From the NCBI RefSeq assembly GCF_002878395.1, contig NC_061118.1, positions 87,793,604 through 87,857,603 of the forward strand: a DNA stretch of 64,000 bases, read 5' to 3'. Below the pieces are notes generated by a model. It saw nothing but the letters and a program-made list of their open reading frames with translations, ran no database searches and was not told where the DNA came from. Numbering within the stretch: position 1 is the stretch's first letter; the number at the start of each line of letters is the position of its first letter. Shown here piece by piece: positions 24,761 to 37,734 of the stretch. The stretch is from Capsicum annuum. Lineage: Eukaryota > Streptophyta > Magnoliopsida > Solanales > Solanaceae. The position numbers and the translations under genes were made by a program.

Positions 24761-27402
24761 TGTTTTGAGAAAATAAGACTTTTTAGTGTCACCACTTAAT
24801 TTATTTGAAAAGGAATTACAAAAACCTTTATAAAGTACTTAGATGATTCAGAATAGGAAGTTCATTTAAGTTTTGAACTTCTAGGTAAGCGGTTCCCACT
24901 AACACTTTAGAAAGGGTTTTAAGGCACCTAAAATGTCCGCTAACTTGCGGTTATCCAGACTATTTGAAAATGATTCTTTGACTAACTTCTAAAAGAAAAA
25001 TTAATTATTGAAAATAATTAATTTTAGGAAAAGACTTGTGTAAAATAGATTTTGACGACTTAGTAGGGAATTTAACTAAGTCTAAACAAATTAATAACAA
25101 AGCATGTAAAAGGAGAAAGGGAGAAAATAAAAGACTTAGACCATTAGGCCTAAATCAATAGACCCTGTCCTAGGCTAACTTGGGCTTTTGTCCCACCATC
25201 ACCTATCCTAATCTAAATATTGGGCCTTTGTCGATAACCTATCCTAAACTTTATTTTCAACCCTTTTGGCCCGAAATCTGTTTCACCTGTATTAGTTTAC
25301 AACCTTGGCTTCAAGACTCATATGAATGAATAAATAAATAACTAAATAAGTAACTTAAAATAAATAAAGCGATAATAAATAAATGAACAAGGGAAAATAA
25401 GTATCTTAGCTACTTTAACAAGGGGGGATTTGGTTCATTTTCCCTCTTCTAACTCCACGTATCTGTGAGTCATGTGATTGTTTTTTAGGCTTTCCATTGG
25501 GCTTGACTAAAAAATTTGGCCTCATTGGCCCATTATGGAATGCGAAGGGAATGAGTCTGTTTGGACTCCAATAGATTTTCATGCAAAATAAGAAAAATAA
25601 AGAACATTAATACATAATCAACGAAAGAAAAGAAAAATAAAATTTACTTATAGCCAACCAAAGGAAAAAGAAATTAAAATTTGTAAAACAGGACCAATCA
25701 AAGAAGTTAGAAAAATAACAACAGTAACAACAACAACAAACCCAGTGTAGTCCCACATAGTGGGGTCTGGGAAGGGTGAAATTTACACAATCCATAATAA
25801 TCAAAATCGTGATAATAACACTGGAAACAAGATATGGATCCATCTTATGATAGCAAAAGTAAAACATAAAAGAAGGCCATGAACATTGAAAATATGAACC
25901 ACACGAAGTCATAACTTAGTTGTCATGTCACCAAGATAAGAAAACAAAGAAGATCCACTAATGAGAGATGAAATAATCAAATGGTGGAAGTTAACAAGGC
26001 AAAAAATGAAAAACACAAGTCAACAAACTGAATGCAAATTTAAGGCCCCAAAAGATGAATTAAGGAAAATGTTGAACATAAAGAATTTCCCAAAATAAAT
26101 AGTGCACGATGCAACTAATCAAGAAGTGAAAGATGTGTGAGAAGCACATGTTAATACTATCCTTAAATCACTCAATTTAGCTCTTGAGTATTAAATTGAA
26201 AATTTTATATTTGGAGTTTATTTTTTGATGGATGTAATTAGAGACCAATAAATGCAAAGGAAATGTAGTTGACGAGAATTTTAGTGTACAAATACAATAA
26301 AAGGATTATCAAACAAAGAAGGAAGAAAAATAGATAGATAGAAGAGAGACAAAAAAAGAAAGAGCATAGATTATGCATAAACATAAATTCTAATCGATAA
26401 AATGGAGTAATTGTAGCAAAAGTCATCAAAACATACTATCAATTAGGTAAGACGAACATACACAACCAAAATACTAGAAATAAGATTATATTTTCCTCAT
26501 GTTCTCCTATAATCGAAAAGGACTATACTAAACAAAGATTATAAATATTTTCATGCCGAGATCTGCCTCAATTTATAGATTCAAAAAACATCGAACATGT
26601 AACTATTCACAAACAAGTATATAAAATGATTTCAAGGTAATAGGCAAATCGCCCTTGTACGATAAAAAATGTTCACACTCCCTAATCATAACTTCAAACA
26701 ACTTGACCAGCAATAAATTAAAAGGCTAACAAGTGTGAATCCAAATAATGAATTAAGTAGCTAGAGTGAAAGCAATCAGCTCCACAGAATACTACATCTT
26801 ACAAAAACCTAATGGCCTTCAAGACCTTCTATAACAAACAAATTCTAGCCTCAATCACGATTACAACTAAATAACTATTACTGTGAAAAAAAATCTAAAG
26901 AAGAAAATGATAAAATTGAAAAGGAAAAAAGTATATTTACCTCTTTTGTGGCAATAAAATAGGACTTCGGGCTTTCGTCGGGATCTCGACCACCACCAAA
27001 AAGCTCCGCGGCTACTCTGAGAACCTTAATGATTCTTTGTAACAATATAATGACTAAGAAAACAACATCTTATTTGCTTGGTCTAATTTTTTCTCGCCTT
27101 CAATACTTGTTCAAATTTTCTCCAAAGATAGCTCTATATAGAAAGGATTGGGGGTTTCCTTTCAAGTTTCAGCCGATGAGGGAGAAAATAATTTGAGGGC
27201 ATTTTTAGAATTTCTATAATAAGGGAACTTTGAATTTTGAAAGGAGAATAAGGCTATAAGGCGGAATTGTACGGAAATCATACAAATTTGAAATAATTTA
27301 GGGCTGAGCTATCCAGCTTCTAGAATTTACATTAAATACATGGCGGATATGGGTCGGTTCACCAAATTTGGGTTGAGAAAAGGGGGTCGGTCAGGTTAAA
27401 GC
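24761..27402 (+). repeat. R1 LTR, copy B, left segment
   Basis: Aligns with 1434-4320 of copy A (without the MITE). Starts TGTTTTGAG after ATCAT at 24756-24760. It lacks the MITE (uninterrupted TA at 25380-25381) and contains the same SINE end at 25712-25790. It is interrupted at 27402 by R2, whose target duplication is AAAGC here (27398-27402) and GAAGT on the other side (37735-37739). Confidence 0.88.
25712..25790 (-). mobile_element. SINE 3' end, TS-like (copy B)
   Basis: Counterpart of 2641-2720: TTG-rich tail and ACTGGGTTTG word on the minus strand, with the stem CCCACATAGTGGGG intact here. Confidence 0.5.
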
Positions 27403-30037
27403 TATAAGACCCCACAAAGTTTCGTCATAGTCCGGACCTTAGAGCATGTCAGGTAAAGTGTAATTTCTGGCCCTAAAAGATTTAGAAGTGACTTCCCAAG
27501 TGATTGTAGTTTCAACCCTATAGAATTTTCTTAAATTTGACTTTTTTTCATGTAGATAATTGAATTATATTTCCAACGATACCAATTTCTTCCAAATCCG
27601 GTATCGGGGTGAGAAGTTATGGCTATTTTATTGAGAGTTGTTAAAACCGCACAGGTGCGATGGACGATTCGATGAACCATCGCTTGGAACATCAAAACCA
27701 AGGTAGTAACTCTCTTTTCTAGCCTAAGTGTGATGTTAAGGACGACAGACCGTCAAGGCTGTGATGGACCGTCGCTTCGACCACCACACCAAGGTAGTGT
27801 GTTCTTTTTCTGACCGACGTGTGACAGACGATCCGACGTACCATTAGACTAATGAAAAACCATCACTTCATCCTTTGTAGCCTCGGATCAGTATTTTAAG
27901 TTGTTTTTTTAAAGGAACTTTTCGGTCTTTCCACTCTTTTACCAACTAGATATATTCCAAATGAAGCAAATGGCTTCATTCATAATCCAAAACACAAGAG
28001 AGCTAGGGTTTCTCCCCCAAGATCAAATCTAAAACTCTTTTTCAAGAAATCCAAGAACTCACCATAGATTCTATAAATTGAGTTGAGATTTAAGCTCCCC
28101 AAGTTCAAGGGTTTCAAGAACCCTCTCTTAAGAGTAAGAAGAAGAGTTTAAAGCAAGTTTGTTCATCCAATTTCATAATCTAAGGTATGTGGGTTTTAAA
28201 CATGGGTAATCCTTTCACTCTTGTTCCCAAAGACTTATTTAAACTACAATTTTCTGTAATCTATGAGATTTTACATGATATTGAATGAGGGTTTTTCACC
28301 CATTGTTATTTATTGCAATATTTTGATGTTTCCCATGAATTGTGAGTTTAATGGCATGATTTTTACATGTTTTCTTGAGAAATCGAAGATGGGTTTATAC
28401 CTCATAATTTTAATCCTTGAGAAGTAAATAGTTGCAACATTTGTGATATTGAAGTATATGAGTATTTTGAGATTTTGAGATAAATTGCTGTAAATTCTAG
28501 ATTTCTACATGAATTATCAATCTATATGCTATCTATTATGCATTATGATCAGTTTTAACTTGAGATTGAATTAAGAGCCATTAAGCCCTACTTGAGACTT
28601 GCAATTTTTTGAACTATTGTTCTATAAGCACCCATGATTGGAGTATTTTGAGATTATTGAGAAATGTTTTGACCTAATGGTCATATAGTTTTGAAATACA
28701 CTCTACCACATGAGATTACAGATTTAACTATTGGTTCTTATGAACCATGAGATTATTTTGAAAGTGGATTTCCATGATATGAGCGAGATAAACTAAAGGG
28801 AGTAGTATTTAGCACCGAGTTGGGTAAGTTACTATAGTTTCTTTCCCCAGAACTACATGCCACTATAAGTTTATGATTTTGGGCCTGAGGCCGAGATGAT
28901 TGGGCCCGAGGCCGAGATAAGTGATCACTGATTTAAGGTTATACTCTTTGACAAGAGTATGACGCCTCTCCCCAACGTGAGGTTTCTTCCTTAGGAGAAC
29001 AAGACATTGGATTCCATATAGTTCGCATGGTTTATGTCGGGTAAAAGAACCTTCCTAAACTAAAGTATTTTCCATTGAGATAGAAAATTGGCCCTAAAGC
29101 TTTGAGATGAGATATTTTCTAAAGTGAACGAATTGCTTTTAAGTATTTTCCAAAGAAGAAAATAGTTTTCTCTACTAATAAGAGTTGATCATCAGTTTTG
29201 TTTAAACTAAAGTCATATAATTCCGAATCCCAAGTATTGGATTTCAAAAAAGTTATAAGTCCTTGAGCAATAAAGAAGTTTTACTCTCCAGGAGATATAT
29301 GCATGAGTTAAAAGTATTGCTTAAAGCTTCCTCCATCCTATGAGTAATGAGAATAAGAAAGGAGCACAGATTTTAAAGGCAAAGAATAATGACTCACGAG
29401 ATTTGTGTTACATTCTTCATTCTACATGATTTATGAGCTTTACATTTTAGACTTATTCAAGCCATATGAGTCATTCCTATTGGCATTCATGATTTGATTA
29501 AAGAGTATTGATATTTTTTATGTTAATGTATACACCCATATGTACTTAGTACATTCCCAAGTACTGATCCACATATACGTCTATGTGGTACATTGTCTTA
29601 TAATATAGGTTCAGGTGCTCAGTCCCAATCTCATCGTGATTGGCGAGTACCTTCATCTATATTTCTACAGTGGTGAGTCCTCATGGTTTAAGGACCTATC
29701 TTTAGACATTTTAGTATTCTAGTGTTTATGTTATTACTTTTAGTTCAGCTTGAGTCAGTTGGGGACCTGTCCCAACGGCTCTCGAGTTCATGGAGTAGTA
29801 AAGGCTTTGTCAAACTAGTTATCAGACTATGATTGTATTGAGATTTTCAGTATTGTGGTCGTTCGGTCCGAGTATTATCTTTGTATTTCCATTCATTTGA
29901 TATGACAGTGCCAGTGTTTTGTATATTCCTTCTTGAATAAGTATTATGAGAAGTGATAGGCTCAAACGATTAGCTTGGGGCTACTTGTAGCCCTAAGCAC
30001 TGTGTGATACCCCAGGAGGTGATTTTGGGTCATTACA
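27403..30037 (+). repeat. R2 5' LTR, 2635 bp
   Basis: Begins TATAAGACCCC (first dinucleotide mutated from TG) and ends CATTACA. It aligns end to end with 35102-37734 (2633 bp). A block of GACGGACCGTC-like words lies at 27650-27895, near the LTR start, followed by an AT-rich TTTTAAG segment. Mismatches between the two LTRs are plentiful and many look like C/T or G/A changes, suggesting age and deamination of methylated DNA. Confidence 0.92.
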
Positions 30038-30041
30038 AACT

Positions 30042-30053
30042 TAGTATCAGAGC
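30042..30053 (+). other. Primer binding site of R2 (initiator tRNA-Met type)
   Basis: TAGTATCAGAGC, one change from TGGTATCAGAGC, four bases after the LTR end. Confidence 0.9.
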
Positions 30054-30249
30054 CTAAGGTTTTAAAAGAGTACTAGGGAGTCTGACAAGCCATGTTGAGT
30101 AGATCCTTAATCATCGGTGTGTAGTGCGCTACATCTATAAGCAAGAGGCTACAAGACGTTTTAGCAAAAAGCTATTTCTTTCTTTCAGATTCCATCGTAC
30201 CTACAGTTTTCCCTCTCATCTAATAATTCATGGTCTCCTATTTTAGAAA

Positions 30250-31280
30250 ATGCCTCTCCGAATAACAAATGCCCACAGAAATAATGATGAAAAACCCGCA
30301 CCTGTTGATTCTTTGAATAAGACTATGTCTCATGCTGAGTTTCAAGCGGCCTTTCAGGGATTAGCCCAAGAAGTCACCACTAATGTTCGGGCCAATAACC
30401 AAGCCACAGTTGAAAATTATCAGGGAGGTGATGTAGCTACTTCTAGGATCCGTGATTTCATGTGGATGAATCCGCCAGAGTTTTATGGGTCCAAGGCAAG
30501 TAAGGACCCATAGTTATACCTTGAGAAAGTGAGAAAGATCTCGCAGGTAATGTATATTTCTGAGGAAGAAAGTGTTGAGTTGGCATCTTTTAGGTTGGAG
30601 GACATAGCTTATGACTGGGTTGTATTGTGGAGGAAAGGTAGAGGTAAGGATGATGCTCCTATGACTTGGCAGGTATTCCAAGATGCATTCTTGGACAAGT
30701 TCTTTCCGCCTGATATTAGGAACGCAAAGATTGAGAAGTTTATAAACTTGAGGCAGGTTTCCATGACTGTTAAGGAGTACTGCTTGAAGTTTAACCAGTT
30801 GGCCAAGTATTCTCCTAATTTAATTTCTGACACCCGAGATAGTATGAGCAAGTTCATGATATGTATTTCTGGTTTGGTACTAAAAAAGTGTAGGTCTATG
30901 ATGCTGCATAAGGATATAGATCTATCTACATTGATGATGCATGCACAACAGTTAGCGATGGATAAGATTAGAGAGAGAGAGAGAGAGAGAGTGATGGGTA
31001 ACAAGAGGGCTAGATTTGAGCAGCATGAGTATAGTCAACCTAGGTTTTATGAAGGAAACCGCCCTCGGTTTTAGAGACGTCTGTCTATTCTAGTGCCTTC
31101 ATCAGCTAGTACTGTCGCACCTAGAGGCATGCAGGAGCAAGGGAGTAGGTATTTTATGTCTGGGTCACAGAACAGTGTTGATCACAGGCCCCATTATCCT
31201 CCTTGTGCTAAGTGTGGTAGGGATCATCCTGGTGAGTGTTTAACAGATTTGAGGGGTTGTTTTGGTTTTGGAAAGTAATG
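30250..31280 (+). pseudogene. R2 gag
   Basis: Opens at ATG 30250 (MPLRITNAHRN). The capsid-like region follows: FMWMNPPEFYGSK, then after a stop at 30511 the words FRLEDIAYDWVVLW and FLDKFFPPDIRNAKIEKFINL. A short GA microsatellite at 30969-30991 encodes an ERERERER run. The zinc knuckle is seen as CAKCGRDHPGEC (about 31207-31242), followed by a damaged GCFGFGK. Gag forms the particle in which the RNA is copied. Further stops at 31072 and 31276 break the frame. Confidence 0.9.
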
Positions 31281-31960
31281 CAACAGACTTAGAGATTGTC
31301 CGCATGCTAGGAGAGGGACCAAAGATGCTCGACCTCAAGAAGAGACTACTACTACACCATCTCCTGTACCTTATCCTACCCCTACTCAGGGTGCTTCATC
31401 TAGCACTATTGGCGGTCAGTGCTAGAATAGATTCTATGCCTTACCATCCAGTCAGAAGTAGGAGGACTATCCCAATGTTGTTACGGGTATACTCTGTGTC
31501 TTTTGTTTTGATGTTTATGTGTTGTTAGACCTTGGGTCAACTCTCTCCTATGTAACCCCACTTGTGGCTGTGAATTTCAAAATGAGTCCCAAAAAGATTC
31601 CTGAGCCTTTCCTAGTCTCCACACCAGTAGGGGAGTCAGCTATTTCTAAACAAGTGTATAGAGATTGTCCTATTACTGTTCTTCATAGAATCATACTGGT
31701 TGATTTGATAGAGTTAGACATGGTGGATTTTGACCTTATTCTGGGTATGGATTGGCTTTATTCTTGTTATCATCTATAGACTGTCGTACCCATGTGGTTA
31801 AGTTTTAGTTCCCTGATGAGCCAGTTTTTGAGTGGTCTGGGAGTTTGGTATCTCCCAAGAGTTATTTTATCTCCTATATCAAAGCCAAAAAGCTAATATC
31901 TAAGGGTTGCATCAATCACCTAGTTAGAGTCAAAGAAACTAAGTTTGAGGCTCCAACTAT
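31281..31960 (+). pseudogene. R2 protease
   Basis: Aspartic protease region. LLDLGSTLSYVTPLVA (31519-31566) holds the active-site area as D-L-G where chromoviruses normally have D-P/S-G. DFDLILGMDWLYSCY follows at 31729-31773, then a stop at 31777. The linker between gag and protease (31280-31500) is low in information and shifted in frame. The protease would cut the gag-pol polyprotein. Confidence 0.85.
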
Positions 31961-32970
31961 TTAGTCAGTCTATATTGTTAATGAGTTTCCAGATGTTTTT
32001 TCGGAAGATCTCTTAGGGGTACCTCCCGATAGAGTGATAGAATTTGGGATTGACCTTTTTCCCAATACTCACCCTATTTCTATTCTGCCATACCATATGG
32101 CAGCTGCTAAGCTTAAGGAGTTGAAAGAGCAACTCAAAGATCTTTTAGACAAAGGTTTCATAAGCCCCAGTATTTCTCCTTGGGGTGCACCTGTTCTATT
32201 CATGCGGAAAAAAGATTGTTGTTTGCATATGTACATTGACTATCGTTAGCTTAACAAAGTTACAGTAAAAAATAAGTACCCTCTTCTAAGAATTGATGAC
32301 CTGTTTGATCAGTTGTGAGGTACAAGTTAGTTCTCTAAGATAGACCTTAGATCAGGCTATCATCAACTTAAAGTGAGGGAATGTGATATCCCAAAGACAA
32401 CCTTCCAAACCCGCTGTGGTCACTTTGAGTTTTTAGTCATGTCTTTTGGGCTAACTAATGCCCCAGCAGCTTTTATGGACCTCATGAATCGAGTATTCAA
32501 GTAATATCTTTACATGTTAGTCATAGTGTTCATAGATGACGTCCTTATCTACTTTTGCAGTGAGCATGATCATGCAGATCACCTTAAAATTGTCTTGCAA
32601 ACTCTTAGAGGTCACCAGATGTTTGCCAAATTCAGTAAGTGTGAATTTTGACTAAGGTCTGTAGACTTTCTTGGTCATATTATTTCAGCCGAAGGTATTA
32701 GAGTTGATCCCCAAAATACAAAAGCTGTAAGAAATTGGCCTAGACCTATCTCTCCGTCTGATATTAGAAGTATCTTGGGTCTAGCAGGCTACTACCACCG
32801 TTGTGTTGAAGATTTCTCTTCTATTGAGTCTCCCATGACCTGGTTGACCCAAAAGAAAGTTAAGTTCCAGTGGTCAGATTCCTATGAGAAGAGTTTTCAG
32901 GAGTTGAAGACTCGACTTACTTCAGCCCCTGTGTTGACTTTGCCTGATGGTACAGATAGTTTTATGGTGT
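31961..32970 (+). pseudogene. R2 reverse transcriptase
   Basis: Motifs in order: FGIDLFPNTHPISILPY (32043-32093), GFISPSISPWGAPVLF (32155-32202), IDYR (32239-32247), [15 protein letters not shown] (about 32333-32378), [15 protein letters not shown] (about 32448-32490), FIDD catalytic motif (32529-32540), FLGHIISAEGIRVDP (about 32670-32713), LGLAGYYHR (32775-32805), LTQKKVKFQWSD. Stops at 32248, 32317, 32332 and 32503 and one after 32645 show it is dead. It would copy the element RNA into DNA. Confidence 0.92.
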
Positions 32971-33430
32971 AATGTGATGCCTCTAGGATTGGTTTGGGTT
33001 ATGTGTTGATGCAAAGAGGTAAAGTTATAGCCTATGCCTTTAGACAATTAAAGTTGTATGAGAAGAATTACCCAACCCATGATCTTGAGTTAGCTGTTGT
33101 GGTCTTTTCTTTGAAAATCTAGAGACACTATCTTTATGGTGTTCATGCTGATGTGTTTACTAATCATAAGAGCCTGCAGTATGTGTTTCCTCAGAGGGAG
33201 CTGAATCTTAGGTAGAGGAGGCGGTTAGATTAGTTAAAAGATTATGATATGAGTGTGTTGTATCATCCGGGCAAGGTCAATGGAGTGGTGGATTCCCTTA
33301 GCAGATTGTCTATGGGTAGTGTTGCTCATGTAGAGGAAGGTAAGAAAAGGTAAGCTCATGATGTGCATTGTATGGCTAGATTAGGTATTAGGTTACTTGA
33401 TTTAGCTGAGGGAAGTACTTTGGTGCAAGT
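32971..33430 (+). pseudogene. R2 RNase H
   Basis: Words [21 protein letters not shown] (quoted in part; 32974-33035), [39 protein letters not shown] and YHPGK (about 33263). The first and later acidic residues of the catalytic set are visible (D in DAS, E in LELA); the DH pair is mutated to NH. It would remove the RNA strand after copying. Stops follow at 32970, 33121, 33211 and 33228. Confidence 0.88.
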
Positions 33431-34560
33431 AGTTCCGAATGCTCTTTAGTTTTGGAAGTGAAGGAGAAGCAAGATAGAGATCCTAGTTTGGTCAGACTAA
33501 AGGAGATAGGTAAGGACCAAAAGGTAGAGGTTTTCTCCCAAGGGGGAGATAGCGTGTTAAGATTGCAGGGTAGATTGTATGTTCTGTGTGTTGATGAGCT
33601 GAGGCAGAGGATTATGGCCGAAGCGTATGGCGCGCGGTATTCTATTCATCTCGGCACTACCAAGATGTACCGCGACTTACGGGAAATCTTTTAGTGGAAT
33701 GGTATGAAGAAGGATATAGCTGAGTTTGTAGAAAAGTGTGCAACGTGCCAACAGGTTAAGGTAGATCACCAAAGACCTGGTGGTGTGATGCAAGAGTTTG
33801 GTATACCCACTTGAAAGTTGGAGGTGGTGACTATGGACTTCGTGACCGGGTTGCTTCTTTCGCATCATCATTATGATTCTATTTTGGTTGTTGTAGGCAA
33901 GCTAACTAAGTCCGTGCACTTCTTGCCCATGCATACATCTTATACATCTGAGGATTATGCTAGATTATATATTCGGGAGTTAGTCAGGCTGCACAGAGTT
34001 CCCTTGTCTATTATTTTGGATAGGGATACTCAATTTACTTCTTAGTTTTAGAGGGCATTTCAACAGGGTCTTGGTACCCAAGTTCTTTTGACTTTTGCTT
34101 TTCATCCACAGATAGATGGTCAGGCTGAGAGGACCATTCAAACTTTAGAAGATATGTTGAGGGTGTGTGCTCTTGATTTCAAAGATAGTTGGGATGAGCA
34201 TTTGCCATTGATAGAGTTCGCCTATAACAATAGTTACCATGCTAGCATTAGGATGGCAACATTTAAGGCCTTGTATGGTAGGAGATATAGATCACCCATA
34301 GGTTGGTTTGAAGTGGGTGAAGCTGCCGTGATTGGGCCTGATGCAGTATTTGAAGCTATGGAGAAAGTTAAGTTGATTAGGGAGAGGTTAAAGATAACTC
34401 AGAGTCATCAAAACTCATATGCCGAAGTGAGGAGAATAGATATTGAGTTTGAAGTACGTGATCTGGTGTACTTGAAGATTTTACCCATGAAAGGGGTGAA
34501 GAGGTTTAGTAAAAAGGGAAAGCTTAGTCCCCGTTATGTTGGGCCGTATAGAGTTTTGAG
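33431..34560 (+). pseudogene. R2 integrase with GPY/F motif
   Basis: The zinc-binding N-terminal region shows H...H and C-x2-C as SIHLGTTKM (about 33643) and CATCQQVK (33739-33762). Core: MDFVTGLLL (33833-33859, first D), ILDRDTQFTS (34015-34044, second D region), FHPQIDGQAERTIQTLED (34100-34153, E in AERT). The GPY/F module is RYVGPYRVLSRVG (34532-34570). Stops at 33694, 33814 and 34045. Integrase joins the DNA copy to the chromosome; the 5-bp target duplication around R2 is its product. Confidence 0.9.
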
Positions 34561-34900
34561 CCGTGTTGGTAAAGTAGCTATGAGGTTCAGTTGTCTGTTG
34601 AGTTGTCAGCCGTTCATCTTATTTTACATGTGTCCATGCTTAAGAAGCATATTGGTTATTCCATTATGGTAGATCCTTCAAAGAGTGTTGATATTCATAA
34701 CATTCTTTCATTCGATGAGATTCCCATTGAGATCCTAGATTTTAAGATCCGTAGACTGAGGAATAAAGAGGTTCCATTGGTCAAAGTGTTGTGGCGGAAC
34801 TAGTTAGTTGAGGGAGCTACTTGGGAGACAGAAGATGACATGCGGGTCAAGTACCTGCACCTCTTTTCCGCGAGTTCAGATCGATCCGAATGTATTATTC
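34561..34900 (+). pseudogene. R2 chromodomain
   Basis: Directly after the GPY/F module: SMLKKHIG, then SFDEIPIEILDFKIRRL (34707-34757), NKEVPLVKVLWRN (34764-34800), GATWETEDDM (34814-34843). The aromatic and acidic pattern of a chromovirus chromodomain is clear, which places R2 in the Tekay/Del group. A frame change lies near 34580-34590 and a stop at 34801. Confidence 0.88.
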
Positions 34901-35085
34901 TTCCTTAATTCAGCCTTTCTAAATCTAAAGTTCAGCAATAAATCTATTCTTGCATTAGTTCTTGTAATTTCTAAGGTATTCAAGAGTTTGGAGAGATTTT
35001 GAGCCATTTAGCAAACTGCTTCAGCTATGTGTACTCTGTTTTCCTGTGTTCCTAGTCTAACTAGCGATATTCGAGGATGAATGTT

Positions 35086-35101
35086 TCCAAGGGGGAGATA
35101 T
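35086..35101 (+). other. Polypurine tract of R2
   Basis: CCAAGGGGGAGATAT immediately before the 3' LTR start at 35102. Confidence 0.85.
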
Positions 35102-37734
35102 TGTAAGACCCCGCAAAGTTCCCTCATAGTTCAAGCCTTAGAGCGTGTCAAATGAAGTGTAAATTTTGACCCTAAAAGATTAAGAAGTGACTTCCCAAGT
35201 GATTGTTGTTTCAATAATGTAAAATTTTCTTAAATTTGACTTTTTTTCATGTTGATAATTGAATTAGATTCCAACGATACCAATTTCGTCCAAATCCGAT
35301 ATCGGGGTGAGAAGTTATGGCCATTTTATTGAGAGTTTTTGGAACCGCCCAGGTGCGATGGATGATTCGACAGACCGTCGCTCAAACCGTCGTAGCCAAG
35401 CAGTAACTCCCATTCCTGGCCCAAGTGCAACGGCCAGGACGACGGACCATCAAGGATGCGACGGACCATCGCTTCGACCGTCACACCAAGGCAGTGTGTT
35501 CTTTTTTTGACCGACATGCGATGGATGATCCGACGGACCATCATACTAGCGACGAACCATCATTCCGACCTTCGCAACCCCTGATCAATAGTTTAAGTTA
35601 TTTTTAAAGGGACTTTTCGGTCTTTTCACTCTTTTATCAACCAGATATATTCCAAACGAAGTGAATGGCTTCATTTATCATCCAAAACACAAGAGAGCTA
35701 GGGTTTCTCCCTCAAGATTAAATATAACACCCTTCTCTAAGAAATCTAAGAACTCACCATAGATTCTACAAATTGAGTTGAGATTTAAGCTCACCAAGTT
35801 CAAGGGTTGCAAGAACCCTCTCTCAAGAGTAAGAAGAAGAGTTTAAAGCAAGCTTGTTCATCCAATTTCATAATCTAAGGTATGTTGGGTTTTGAACATG
35901 GGTAATTCTTTCACCCTTGTGCCCAAAGGCTTATTTAAACTATAATTTTCTGTAATCTATGAGATTTTACATGATATTGAATTAGGGATTTTCATCCATT
36001 GTTATTGATTGCAATATTTTGATGTTTCCCATGAATTGAGAGTCTAATGGCATGATTTTTACATTTTTTCTTGAGAAATTAAAGCTGGGTTTATACCTCA
36101 TGATTTTAATCCTTGAGAAGTTAATAGTTGCAATGTTTGAGATATTGAAGTATATGAGTATGTTGAGATTTTGAGATAAATTTCTGTAAATTCCAGATTT
36201 CTACATGAATTATGAATCTATATGTTATCTATTATGCATTATGATGAGTTTTAACTTGAGATTGAATTATGGGTCATTAAGCCCTACTTGAGACTTGCAA
36301 TTTTATGAACTGTTGTGTTATAAGCACCCATGATTTGAGTATTTTAAGATTATTGAGAAATGTTTTGACCTAATGGTCCAAGAGTTTTGAAATCCACTCT
36401 ACCACATAAGATTACAGATTTGACTATTGGGTTCTTATGAACCATGAGATTATTTTGAAAGTGGATTTCCGTGAGATGAGTGAGATAAACTAATGGGAGT
36501 AGTATTTAGCACCGAGTTGGGTAAGTTACCATAGTTTCTTACCCCAGAACTACGTGCCACCATAGGTTTGAGATTTTGGGCCTGAGGCCGAGATGATTGG
36601 TCCCGAGGCCGAGATAAGTGATCACTGATTTGAGGTTGTACTCCTTGGCAAGAGTATGACGCCTCTCCCTAACGTGAGGTTTCTTTCTTAGGGGGACAAG
36701 ACATTGGACTCCGTGTAGCTCACATGGTTTATGTCGGTTAAGAGAACCTCCCCAAACTAAAGTATTTTCCATTGAGATAGAATATTTGCCCTAAAGCTTT
36801 GAGATGAGATATTTTCTAAAGTGAATGAATTGCTTTTAAGTATATTCCAAAGAAGGAAGTAGTTTTATCTAATAATAAGAGTTGATCATTAGTTTTTTTA
36901 AAACCAAAGTCATATGATTCCGAGTTCTAAGTTTTTGAGTTGAAAAGAGTTATAAGTCCTTGAGCAATAAAGAAGTTTTACTCTCCATTAGATATATGCA
37001 TGAGTTGAAAGTATTGTTTAAAGCTTCCTTCATCTTATGAGTAATGATAATAAGAGGGGAGCGCAGAATTTAAAGCCAAAGTATAATGAATCACGAGATT
37101 TGTGTTACATGCTTCATTCTTCATGCTTTATGAGCTTTACATTTTTGACTTATTCAAGCCATGTGAGTCATTCCTATTTACATGCATGATTTGATTAAAC
37201 AGTATTGATATTATTTTATGTAAATGCATACACCCCCATATACTCTGTACATTCCTAACTACTGATCCACATATACCTCTATGTGCTACATTGTCTTATA
37301 ATGTATGTTCAGGTGCTCAGTCCCAGTCTCGTCAGTGATTCCCGAGTACCTTTGTCTACATTTATACAGTGGTGAGTCCTTATGGTTTGAGGACCTATCT
37401 TAAGACATTTCAGTATTCGAGTGTTTATATTATTACTTTCAGTTCAGTTTGAGTTAGTTGGGGACCTGTCCCAACAGCTCTCGAGTTCATGGAGTATAGA
37501 GGCTTTGTCAGACTAGTTATCAGACTGTGGTTGTGTTGAGATTTCCAGTATTATGGTCATTTAGACCGTGTATTATCTTCGTATTTCCTTTCATTTGATA
37601 TGACAGTAATAGTTTTTTGTATATTCCTTCCTGAATTAGTATTATGAGAAGTGATAGGCTACAAGGGTTAGCTTTGGCTACTTATATCCCTAAGCACCGT
37701 GTGACACCCTGGGAGGTGATTTTGGCTCGTTACA
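35102..37734 (+). repeat. R2 3' LTR, 2633 bp
   Basis: Begins TGTAAGACCCCG, ends CGTTACA. Same internal order as 27403-30037, including the palindrome-word block at 35345-35580. Followed by GAAGT (37735-37739), the diverged partner of AAAGC at 27398-27402. Confidence 0.93.

Noticed and set aside
35307..35607. Small ORFs in the palindrome block of the R2 LTR
   Set aside because: They arise on both strands from the GACGGACC-type words, differ from the equivalent place in the other LTR, and lie in the LTR promoter region.
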